The notes below the pieces were generated by a model. That model searched no databases, had not been told where the DNA came from, and saw nothing but the letters and a program-made list of their open reading frames with translations. From positions 1 through 12,603 of the forward strand of contig MGSI01000159.1 of NCBI GenBank assembly GCA_001798455.1: a stretch of DNA of 12,603 nt. The letters run 5' to 3'. The translations under genes were made by a program, and so were the position numbers. The stretch is from Deltaproteobacteria bacterium RIFCSPLOWO2_02_FULL_57_26. GTDB lineage: Bacteria > Desulfobacterota > Binatia > UBA9968. Positions 6,913 through 12,603 of the stretch are shown in pieces; the stretch's first letter is position 1; the number at the start of each line of letters is the position of its first letter.

Positions 6913-7634
6913 GCGGTATCGACCAGCCGCAGTGTGCCGTACGGGTCGTCCTTTTCCGGCCCAGGGAAGATGATGGATTTGACATCTATTTGATGCGGCG
7001 CGGTCCCGAATGCAGCTATGACTTCCCCGGCCGAGATATCTCGAAGGAGGACTGGCGGGAGGCGATATTGCGGCGGTGCCGCGGGTTATCGCGGGGCCAA
7101 GCGCAGAAGCGTCTTGGCTCGGAGCTCCGCTCCGCGATTGCCTTGGGCCACTGGGTGGCGGCCATTCGGGCGCTCTTTGAGGAAGTTGGAGTGCTCTTTT
7201 GTGTTCCCGAAGCAGGGGATCCGCGGGAGATCACAGAGCGCGAGGAACAGTTAGCCATAAAGCGTCGGGAATTGGCCGCAGGAAAGCTGGGTTTTCGGGC
7301 TTTTTTGGAGTCGGAGGGACTGCTTTGCGACATGACTCGGCTCGCCTATTTCTCTCACTGGCTGGAGCCGGCACCGTCGCGCGGCCCGGCGCATACGCGG
7401 TACTTTCTCGCCCGGCTGCCCCGTAATCAAGGCGCGGTAAGGGTTGCTCCGGAGTTTCGAGAATGGTTATGGCTCACCCCGGAGCGGGCTCTTCAGGAGC
7501 ATAGCCACCACACGTTGGCTATCACCTTTTCAGTCTTCGCCTCGCTTAGAGCGCTGGCCGACCTCGATTCCTGGCGAAGTCTCTGCGTCGAATACCGTTT
7601 GCAGCCCGAAGGGGAGGATCCTCGAGAGCCTTGA
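6909..7634 (+). CDS. NUDT19-like Nudix hydrolase with altered Nudix box
   Basis: This 241-aa protein resembles the NUDT19/RP2-type Nudix hydrolases, whose animal member cleaves coenzyme A and acyl-CoAs to phosphopantetheine forms and 3',5'-ADP. Family features are the opening strand CAVRVVLFRP (9-18), IYLMRRGP (26-33), the FPGRDISKEDW loop (39-49), a long insertion (50-80), the Nudix helix AAIRALFEEVGVLF (84-97), ARYFS-type strand AYFSHWLEP (146-154), TRYFLARLP (163-171) and the EFREWLWLTPERAL region (182-194). Two positions depart from the consensus: the usual PGG is PGR (40-42), and the first glutamate of REUXEE is Ala88, although Glu91 and Glu92 remain. It starts at the ATGA overlapping the NRDE stop and probably depends on that gene for translation. 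Specificity for CoA is inferred from family only. Confidence 0.82.
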   Translation: MSGIDQPQCAVRVVLFRPREDDGFDIYLMRRGPECSYDFPGRDISKEDWREAILRRCRGLSRGQAQKRLGSELRSAIALGHWVAAIRALFEEVGVLFCVPEAGDPREITEREEQLAIKRRELAAGKLGFRAFLESEGLLCDMTRLAYFSHWLEPAPSRGPAHTRYFLARLPRNQGAVRVAPEFREWLWLTPERALQEHSHHTLAITFSVFASLRALADLDSWRSLCVEYRLQPEGEDPREP

Positions 7635-7655
7635 CCTTTCTGCCTGCTGCTACCG

Positions 7656-7886
7656 TCACGGCTTCCGTTTCAATATATCCTCGAGGCGTTTTCGCTCCTC
7701 CTCGTAGATCTGCTCGCGTGAAGATCCTTGCTTTTCTCCTGACGAGACCTTTTTTTCTTCGGGCCGGAAGTACCCTCTAAGTTCCGGCCAGAACACCCAG
7801 AGCAAAAAGGCGACCAGCCAAATCAAAAAAACGGCTGCGACAGATCTCGCAACCAGGGCAAAGCAACCTCTTTTCCTGCGTTTCAT
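7656..7886 (-). CDS. Small single-pass membrane protein, 76 aa, function unknown
   Basis: I do not recognise this protein. It has a strongly basic N-terminus (MKRRKRG), one hydrophobic segment at about residues 12-33 rich in aliphatic residues and Trp, and a charged tail ending in a probable helix, REQIYEEERKRLEDILKRK (57-75). The basic start predicts the N-terminus in the cytoplasm and the tail outside, though the basic C-terminal helix leaves this open. It begins 34 bases after the glpX stop on the same strand and is probably the last gene of the hom operon. No Shine-Dalgarno sequence is evident, so the start is the least certain part. It ends 21 bases from the convergent Nudix gene; I see no convincing intrinsic terminator between them. 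Confidence 0.62.
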   Translation of the reverse strand: MKRRKRGCFALVARSVAAVFLIWLVAFLLWVFWPELRGYFRPEEKKVSSGEKQGSSREQIYEEERKRLEDILKRKP

Positions 7887-7920
7887 GAGCCGGCAAAAGA
7901 GAACGAAAAGGAGGCGGCGG

Positions 7921-8871
7921 TCAGTATTGGGGTTTGAAGTCGAAGTAATGGGCCGCGTCGATGACCCGGATCGTGCGGCTTTTTGACCGCATCACGATCG
8001 ACTGCGTAGTAGCTCCGCCCGCAAAGAAGTGGACGCCTCGCAAATAGTCGCCATCGGTGACCCCGGTCGCAGCAAACATGACATCCCCGCCTGCCAGCCC
8101 TTCGATGGAAAACTTTTTGTTAATGTCTTTAATCCCCATCGCTTGCGCTCGCTCGATCTCCTGCGGATTTCTCGGCTTCAGGCGCCCCTGCATGTCCCCA
8201 CCGACACAGCGTAGCGCAGCCGCGGCCAAAACCCCTTCAGGGGCGCCGCCGATTCCCAGCAAGAGGTCAATGCCTGTTTCTGGCTTGGTTGTTGCGATGG
8301 CCGCTGAGACATCCCCGTCGCTGATCAGCTTGATCCGCGCGCCGAGGCGGCGGACCTCCTGGATGAGGGCTTCATGCCGGGGACGGTAGAGAATGATGAC
8401 GGTCAAATCCTCGACCCGTGTTCCTTTGGCCTCCGCCAGGGCCTTGAGATTTTCCGTGGGGCTTTTATCCAAATCTACGACGCCTTTGCCCACAGGACCA
8501 ACGGCAATCTTATCCATATAGGTATCTGGGCAATGGAGGAATTCGCCGCGCTCGGCGATGGCGATAACCGACAGGGCATTCGGAGCGCCGTTGGCGCAGA
8601 TCGTGGTTCCCTCTAGAGGATCCAGCGAAATATCCACCTCGGGACCACCGCACCCCACCTTCTCCCCGATGTAGAGCATCGGCGCTTCATCCCGCTCCCC
8701 TTCCCCGATGACTACGGTGCCGTTGATCGCCACGGAGTTAAACGCCTGTCGCATCGCATCCACCGCTGCCTGGTCCGCCGCCCGCTCGTCTCCCCTGCCC
8801 ATAAAGCGCGCGCTCGACAGGGCGGCTGCCTCCGTGACACGGACAACTTCCAAAGCTAGGTTTCGGTCCAC
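7921..8871 (-). CDS. glpX: Fructose-1,6-bisphosphatase, class II (GlpX)
   Basis: GlpX hydrolyses fructose 1,6-bisphosphate to fructose 6-phosphate in gluconeogenesis; some relatives also act on sedoheptulose 1,7-bisphosphate. The 316-aa length is near normal. It carries the lithium-sensitive phosphatase signatures: ADQAAVDAMR (32-41, with Asp33), VVIGEGERDEAPMLYIGE (53-70, with Glu57), VDISLDPLEGTT (79-90, with Asp84 and Glu87) and the substrate region HCPDTYMDKIAVGP (113-126). The C-terminal half includes GIGGAPEGVLAAAALRC and FAATGVTDGDYLRGV. The start is GTG at 8871, eight bases after a strong GGAGGG site; the eight spacer bases are all A. The gene begins 16 bases inside the end of apgM, suggesting translational coupling with strong independent initiation. 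Confidence 0.95.
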   Translation of the reverse strand: MDRNLALEVVRVTEAAALSSARFMGRGDERAADQAAVDAMRQAFNSVAINGTVVIGEGERDEAPMLYIGEKVGCGGPEVDISLDPLEGTTICANGAPNALSVIAIAERGEFLHCPDTYMDKIAVGPVGKGVVDLDKSPTENLKALAEAKGTRVEDLTVIILYRPRHEALIQEVRRLGARIKLISDGDVSAAIATTKPETGIDLLLGIGGAPEGVLAAAALRCVGGDMQGRLKPRNPQEIERAQAMGIKDINKKFSIEGLAGGDVMFAATGVTDGDYLRGVHFFAGGATTQSIVMRSKSRTIRVIDAAHYFDFKPQY

Positions 8872-10076
8872 TTTTTTTTCCCTCCTATTAGCGCCTCTAT
8901 CAGTGTATGGGCCTGTTTTACAATAACCCCGGTCTTTTTAGCGTCGCTTTCGTTGTAGCCGCGCCGGCTAGACTCTTTTTTCTCGCGGGACGAAAAGAGC
9001 ACGAAAGGCACCGGATCGGAGACGTGAGTTTTGACCGCGATCGGTGTGGGATGATCGGGCACGAGAAGCAAGCTCCACTCCTGCCACCGGTCCATACCTC
9101 GCAGGACGGTTCCGACAACCTTTTCGTCGAAGTCCTCAATGGCTTTGATTTTTTTTTCCACGTCCCCCATATGTCCGGCCTCATCCGGCGCCTCGACATG
9201 TATAAAAATGAGGTCTTTTTCCTCTAGCGCCCGCAGGCCGTATTCCCCTTTACCTAGGTAGTTGGTGTCGACGAAGCCGGTAATCCCGGGAACCCGAATT
9301 CGATCGAGGCCGGCATAGGCTCCCAGCCCGTTGACGATATCCACCGCGGAGATTACGCCTCCACTGATGCCAAACCGCTCCCGGAGAGTTGGCATGGTTG
9401 GCGCCCTCCCCTGTCCCCACAGCCAGATTGAAGTGGCTTTTCGCGTTCCCTTCTGGCTGTGTTTGCGGGTGACCGCCTGCTCGGCCAGAAGGTCCTTCGA
9501 TCCTTCCATCAGCTTAAGAAGCCGCTGCGCGCCTGGACCTCGAGGCAAGTGGGGACCAATCTTTTGATCTGTGATGTCGTGCGGCGGAGTGGTTTCCATG
9601 GACCCCATCCCTTCCAGCCAAACCATCAAATGGCGGTAACTCACTCCGGGATAAAACTCGATGCCGTTTCCGCCCAGGCGACGGTTGAGATCGTGGACGA
9701 TCTCGGCCCCCTCCTCGCTCGAGATGTGGCCAGCGGTAAAATCCTCCATGACCGCCTCACTTCCCTCCCCCCGCAAGGTCACCAGATTACAGCGAAAAGC
9801 TATGTCCTTTTCGCCGAGGGCTACTCCCATGCTGGCCGCCTCAAGGGGAGAGCGTCCCGTGTGGTAAAGCGCCGGGTCGTAGCCAAGTATGCTCATGTTC
9901 CCGACATCGCTTCCAGGAGGGAATCCAGGGGGAATCGTATGGGCAAGGCCTAAAGTCCCGTGGGAGGCGAGCCAATCCATATTCGGCGTTGCCGCCGCCT
10001 CCAATGGGGTCTTGCCGCCCAACTCCGTGAGGGGATAGTCAGCCATCCCATCCCCTTGCAAAATAACGAATTTCAA
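8856..10076 (-). CDS. apgM: Cofactor-independent phosphoglycerate mutase, archaeal type (ApgM)
   Basis: ApgM interconverts 3- and 2-phosphoglycerate without 2,3-bisphosphoglycerate, using two metal ions and a phosphoserine intermediate. At 406 aa it fits the archaeal/bacterial ApgM branch of the alkaline phosphatase superfamily. Visible features are the N-terminal metal site LQGDGMADYP (6-15, Asp9), the catalytic serine in PGSDVGNMSILGYDP (54-68, Ser56), GRSPLEAASMGV (74-85), and C-terminal metal-ligand segments HVEAPDEAGHMGD, VPDHPTPI and THVSDPVPF. The start is TTG at 10076, overlapping the thrC stop as TTGA. A downstream ATG (Met11) with a better ribosome site would delete Asp9, so TTG is preferred. 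The rare start and lack of a good Shine-Dalgarno sequence imply coupling to thrC. The last codons overlap glpX. Confidence 0.94.
   Translation of the reverse strand: MKFVILQGDGMADYPLTELGGKTPLEAAATPNMDWLASHGTLGLAHTIPPGFPPGSDVGNMSILGYDPALYHTGRSPLEAASMGVALGEKDIAFRCNLVTLRGEGSEAVMEDFTAGHISSEEGAEIVHDLNRRLGGNGIEFYPGVSYRHLMVWLEGMGSMETTPPHDITDQKIGPHLPRGPGAQRLLKLMEGSKDLLAEQAVTRKHSQKGTRKATSIWLWGQGRAPTMPTLRERFGISGGVISAVDIVNGLGAYAGLDRIRVPGITGFVDTNYLGKGEYGLRALEEKDLIFIHVEAPDEAGHMGDVEKKIKAIEDFDEKVVGTVLRGMDRWQEWSLLLVPDHPTPIAVKTHVSDPVPFVLFSSREKKESSRRGYNESDAKKTGVIVKQAHTLIEALIGGKKKWTET
8872..8879 (-). other. A8 run forming an A-AAA-AAG slippery heptamer at the apgM/glpX overlap
   Basis: In the apgM frame the codons GGG-AAA-AAA-AAG-TGG cross this run, giving the A_AAA_AAG heptamer known from E. 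coli dnaX. After a -1 slip the next codon is GTG at 8871, exactly the glpX start codon, so both coding regions would be joined. A weak 5-bp hairpin (8866-8862 with 8854-8850) follows four bases later. The run is also simply the spacer between GGAGGG and the glpX GTG. That is the default explanation. Confidence 0.4.
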
Positions 10077-11194
10077 TTTTTTTTGTATCCCTTCAGGATT
10101 CCCGCCAGCGACTCAATATCAGGAGCGATCCGGATCGGCTGGCCCGATTGGCTGAGCGCGATATCGGGGTCCTTCAAACCGTGTCCCGTAAGGGTGCACA
10201 CGACTACTTCCCTTTTGCGGAAAAGCCCTTCCCGGCTCTTTTTGATCACGCCCGCGATCGAAATGGCCGAGGCTGGCTCGCCGAGTATCCCCTCTGAACT
10301 CGCCAATAACTTATAAGCGCCAAGAATGTCATCATCGCTGATCGCCTCGATCACTCCCTGAGATTCGTCGCGCGCTGAAAGCGCTCCCTGCCAGCTTGCG
10401 GGGTTTCCGATGCAAATGGCGCTGGCGATCGTTTCCGGATGCTCCACCACTCTACCAAGAACGATGGGCGCGGCGCCCGCTGCCTGAAACCCCATCATGC
10501 GGGGCAAAGCCGCGATCCTGCCAAGCTGAGAGTATTCCTTGTATCCTTTCCAATAAGCCGTGATGTTCCCGGCGTTTCCGACCGGCAAAAAATGATAATC
10601 CGGCGCCCTGCCCAAAACGTCGCAGATCTCAAAGGCTGCCGTCTTCTGCCCCTCGATGCGGTAAGGGTTCAAAGAATTGACCAGGGTCATGGGAAAATGG
10701 CGCGTGGCTTCTTTGACCAGCTTCAGGGCGGTGTCGAAATTTCCCTCCACTTCGATCACCCTGGCCCCGTGGATCATCGCCTGGCTGAGCTTACCGCGAG
10801 AGATATTTCCCTGAGGAATGAGCACGTAGGCCTCAAGCCGGGCTCTGGCGGCATACGCCGCCGCTGACGCCGAGGTGTTTCCGGTGGACGCGCAAATGAC
10901 CGCTCGGCTCCCCTCTTCCACCGCTTTACTGATGGCTACCGTCATGCCTCGATCCTTGAAAGAACATGTGGGGTTGAGGCCTTCGAGTTTGAGAAAGAGT
11001 TCGATGTCAGGATTGATCAGGCGCTCCAAATTCCGGCAGCGCACGAGGGGAGTGTTGCCTTCATGCAAGGTGACAATGCTCTCTTTCCTCTCGACCGGCA
11101 GGAGGTCCCAATAGTAACGGATCACCCCCGGCCAAATCGAGAGATCTGCTGCAGCGCGTCGGGCGCGGGTGAATTTCTGAGTTTTAGTTTTCAT
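10073..11194 (-). CDS. thrC: Threonine synthase (ThrC)
   Basis: ThrC converts O-phosphohomoserine to threonine with pyridoxal phosphate, the last step of threonine synthesis. This 373-aa form belongs to the shorter bacterial/archaeal and plant-like group. The substrate entry motif is LHEGNTPLVRC (43-53), and the cofactor lysine is Lys80 in TCSFKDRGM (76-84). The phosphate-binding loop is seen in CASTGNTSASAAAYAARAR and in the glycine-rich PVGNAGNITAYWKGY segment, and the C-terminus carries VCTLTGHGLKDPD. The start ATG at 11194 shares one base with the hom stop (TAATG), so translation is coupled. The gene ends GGA-TAC-AAA-AAA-AAT-TGA, an A8 run just before the stop that overlaps the TTG start of apgM. 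The substrate is made by Hom plus homoserine kinase; no kinase gene is visible here. Confidence 0.95.
   Translation of the reverse strand: MKTKTQKFTRARRAAADLSIWPGVIRYYWDLLPVERKESIVTLHEGNTPLVRCRNLERLINPDIELFLKLEGLNPTCSFKDRGMTVAISKAVEEGSRAVICASTGNTSASAAAYAARARLEAYVLIPQGNISRGKLSQAMIHGARVIEVEGNFDTALKLVKEATRHFPMTLVNSLNPYRIEGQKTAAFEICDVLGRAPDYHFLPVGNAGNITAYWKGYKEYSQLGRIAALPRMMGFQAAGAAPIVLGRVVEHPETIASAICIGNPASWQGALSARDESQGVIEAISDDDILGAYKLLASSEGILGEPASAISIAGVIKKSREGLFRKREVVVCTLTGHGLKDPDIALSQSGQPIRIAPDIESLAGILKGYKKN
10077..10084 (-). other. A8 run at the thrC/apgM junction
   Basis: Eight adenines (minus strand) sit in the last sense codons of thrC, AAA-AAA-AAT, directly before TGA. A -1 slip or the addition of one A during transcription would bypass the stop and enter the TTG frame of apgM. 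Poly-A near a start codon can also merely keep the mRNA unstructured. It mirrors the A8 run at the other end of apgM. Confidence 0.35.
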
Positions 11195-12510
11195 TACGGT
11201 GAAGCGAAGGAGACCACGCGGAGATATACGCTCTTGGCTTTGACGACCTTCAGGCGGTTGATGCGGACAAGGGCCATCCTGAGATCTCTTTCCGTAGCCT
11301 CTTTCGTATGCATGACGATGGGAACGGTGTTCCCTTGCCTCTCTTCTTTTTGAATCACGGAAGCGATACTAATGCCATAGCCGCCGAGAATGCCAGCGAT
11401 TTGCGCTAAAACGCCGGGTCTGTCCAATACCATGAAGCGGAGGTAATAGTCGCTCCTCAGCTCGCTGATGCTTTTGATCGGGATGCGGCTCAAGCTCCCC
11501 ATCGGGTAGCCCAGAGGCGGTATGCGCAGGGTTTTTCCATGGAGCCTGTTTCTGGCGATCTCGATGATATCGGCCAGGACTGCGGTAGCCGTAGGCATCA
11601 TCCCCGCGCCCTGCCCGAAGTACATCGTCGGACCTAAAGCTTCTCCCTCGATAAAGACCGCGTTGTAGGGACCGCGCACCAGGGCCAGGGGATGCTGGAC
11701 CGGGATCATGGCCGGATGGACACGCGCTTCGATGGCGCCGTTTTCATATCGGGCTATAGCCAGGAGCTTGATCCGATACCCCAGCTCTCTGGCATAAGAG
11801 ATATCCATCGGCGAGATGTGCCGAATCCCCTCGGTGTAAATATCCTTAAGCTTCACCCGCGTGCCGAAGGCCAAGACGACCAGAATGGCAAGCTTATGCG
11901 CTGCATCTATTCCGTTGACGTCGAAGCTGGGATCAGCCTCCGCGTATCCTAATTCCTGCGCGCTGGTGAGGGCCTGATGGAAATCTTCCCCCTTTTCCTC
12001 CATGGTCGTAAGGATATAGTTACAAGTCCCGTTCAGTATGGCAAAGAGGGAACGGTTCCTGTCACCCGCCAGCCCCTCTTTCAGAGTTCGGATGATAGGG
12101 ATCCCTCCTCCCACGCTGGCCTCAAAGCCGATATCGATCCCGTGCTTTTGGGCTTGGGAAAAGATCTCTTCCCCGTGAACGGCCAGGAGAGCCTTGTTGG
12201 CGGTCACGACATCCTTGCCCGCCTCCATAGCCTTCAAAATGTAGCTGCGGGCCGGTTCGTAGCCTCCGATCAATTCGACAACGATGTGGATATCGGGATT
12301 GCGCAGGATCTCTTCAGGGCGATGAGTGACAAGACCAGCGGGAAGCTTGAAACCTTGCCGCCTATTCCTGTTCCTGATCAGGACCTTCTTTAAAATTAAA
12401 GGAGCACCTACTCTTCTCTTTATAAGCTCCTGATTTGTCGTTAGTAATTGTATGACCCCCTGCGCTACCGTGCCACGGCCTAGTAGGGCTATATTGATTC
12501 CCCTCTTCAT
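11194..12510 (-). CDS. hom: Homoserine dehydrogenase with C-terminal ACT domain (Hom)
   Basis: Hom reduces aspartate semialdehyde to homoserine, the branch point to threonine and methionine. The 438-aa protein has the usual three parts. The nucleotide-binding fold starts at once with INIALLGRGTVAQGVIQLL (5-23). The catalytic region contains VVTANKALLA, EASVGGGIPIIRTL, LNGTCNYILTTM and EADPSFDVNGIDAAHKLAIL. A C-terminal ACT domain carries FMVLDRPGVLAQIAGILGGY and probably mediates threonine feedback. It is not fused to an aspartokinase. The ATG at 12510 matches the family N-terminus, but no real Shine-Dalgarno sequence precedes it; the spacer to the upstream aminotransferase stop is only 19 bases and is largely one copy of a 17-bp tandem repeat. 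Hom leads the thrC-apgM-glpX cluster. Confidence 0.96.
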   Translation of the reverse strand: MKRGINIALLGRGTVAQGVIQLLTTNQELIKRRVGAPLILKKVLIRNRNRRQGFKLPAGLVTHRPEEILRNPDIHIVVELIGGYEPARSYILKAMEAGKDVVTANKALLAVHGEEIFSQAQKHGIDIGFEASVGGGIPIIRTLKEGLAGDRNRSLFAILNGTCNYILTTMEEKGEDFHQALTSAQELGYAEADPSFDVNGIDAAHKLAILVVLAFGTRVKLKDIYTEGIRHISPMDISYARELGYRIKLLAIARYENGAIEARVHPAMIPVQHPLALVRGPYNAVFIEGEALGPTMYFGQGAGMMPTATAVLADIIEIARNRLHGKTLRIPPLGYPMGSLSRIPIKSISELRSDYYLRFMVLDRPGVLAQIAGILGGYGISIASVIQKEERQGNTVPIVMHTKEATERDLRMALVRINRLKVVKAKSVYLRVVSFASP

Positions 12511-12511
12511 G

Positions 12512-12545
12512 GTCAGTCCAGAATCTTTATCAGTCGAGAATCTTT
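12512..12545. repeat. 17-bp imperfect tandem duplication between the aminotransferase and hom
   Basis: Positions 12512-12528 and 12529-12545 are adjacent 17-base units that agree at 15 of 17 bases. The right-hand unit lies in the last codons of the aminotransferase (lysine-isoleucine-leucine-aspartate-stop). The left-hand unit fills the spacer before hom and reads the same four residues plus stop in another frame. A recent slippage duplication that moved the stop codon upstream explains this well. Confidence 0.75.
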
Positions 12546-12603
12546 CCTAGCGCCCGGCGGATGGTTCGGATGGCTTGTCGTGTGCGGTGCTCATTTTCGA
12601 TCA
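12530..12603 (-). CDS. Class I/II aminotransferase, C-terminal fragment (runs off right edge)
   Basis: Only the last 23 residues are inside the window, starting IENEHRTRQAIR and ending LGKILD before a TGA at 12532-12530. The ENEHRxRQAIRxI pattern is the typical last helix of alanine/aspartate or LL-diaminopimelate-type aminotransferases that precede hom in Desulfobacterota genomes such as Geobacter, as I recall. Pyridoxal-phosphate and substrate residues lie outside the window, so neither substrate nor gene symbol can be given. It is the nearest upstream member of the hom operon, 19 bases before the hom ATG. Confidence 0.68.
   Translation of the reverse strand, partial: IENEHRTRQAIRTIRRALGKILD

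Noticed and set aside
7628..7662. Possible hairpin between the convergent Nudix and 76-aa genes
   Set aside because: GCCTTGAC and GTCACGGC pair with one mismatch across a 19-base loop and lack a clear T tract, so it is too weak to call a terminator.
1..12603. Mobile elements, CRISPR arrays, defence genes, tRNA or rRNA
   Set aside because: None seen: no transposase or integrase motifs, no regularly spaced repeats, and no cloverleaf-like or rRNA-like segments in the short gaps.

Overview
The window looks like a piece of bacterial chromosome from an uncultivated, Desulfobacterota-like lineage (Candidatus Binatia, NC10 and Rokubacteria are alternatives). This rests on three things: GC content in the mid-to-upper 50s by eye, the order aminotransferase-hom-thrC-apgM-glpX with an archaeal-type phosphoglycerate mutase, and an NrtA/SsuA-like substrate-binding protein of a kind very numerous in such genomes. 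No search was run, so the taxonomic reading is inference. Coding density is high, almost every gene is recognisable, and there are no tRNA, rRNA, CRISPR, IS or phage genes. No stretch over 300 bases lacks a gene; the longest gap is about 184 bases.

Layout, left to right. (1) 3-512, minus: N-terminal part of an exported ABC substrate-binding protein, cut by the left edge. (2) 513-696: a divergent promoter region, with good sigma70-like elements on both strands. (3) 697-951, plus: an unrecognised 84-aa protein. (4) 971-5994, minus: moxR - VWA (CoxE-like) - miaB - DUF151 bifunctional nuclease - membrane-anchored TPR protein. The first four are packed with a 5-nt gap and then two 4-nt ATGA overlaps. 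(5) 6103-7634, plus: an NRDE/TANGO2-family gene overlapping a NUDT19-like Nudix gene by ATGA. (6) 7656-12603, minus: an operon running from an aminotransferase 3' end through hom, thrC, apgM and glpX to a 76-aa membrane protein, mostly overlapping at the junctions.

Functionally, the right-hand operon joins threonine/methionine-branch amino acid synthesis (Hom, ThrC) to lower glycolysis/gluconeogenesis (ApgM, GlpX). The central operon pairs a MoxR AAA+ ATPase and its VWA partner, a chaperone-like module often used in metalloenzyme or cofactor maturation, with the iron-sulfur tRNA-modifying enzyme MiaB and a DUF151 nuclease. The NRDE-Nudix pair joins bacterial relatives of two animal proteins that have both been tied to coenzyme A or lipid metabolism.

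Most of the window is ordinary housekeeping sequence, and I do not see a clear new defence or mobile system. The points most worth a second look are: A8 runs at both borders of apgM, placed so that a -1 slip would fuse neighbouring enzymes; the NRDE-Nudix coupling; a Nudix box missing a key glutamate; the coupling of moxR-VWA to miaB; and a 17-bp tandem duplication between the aminotransferase stop and hom.
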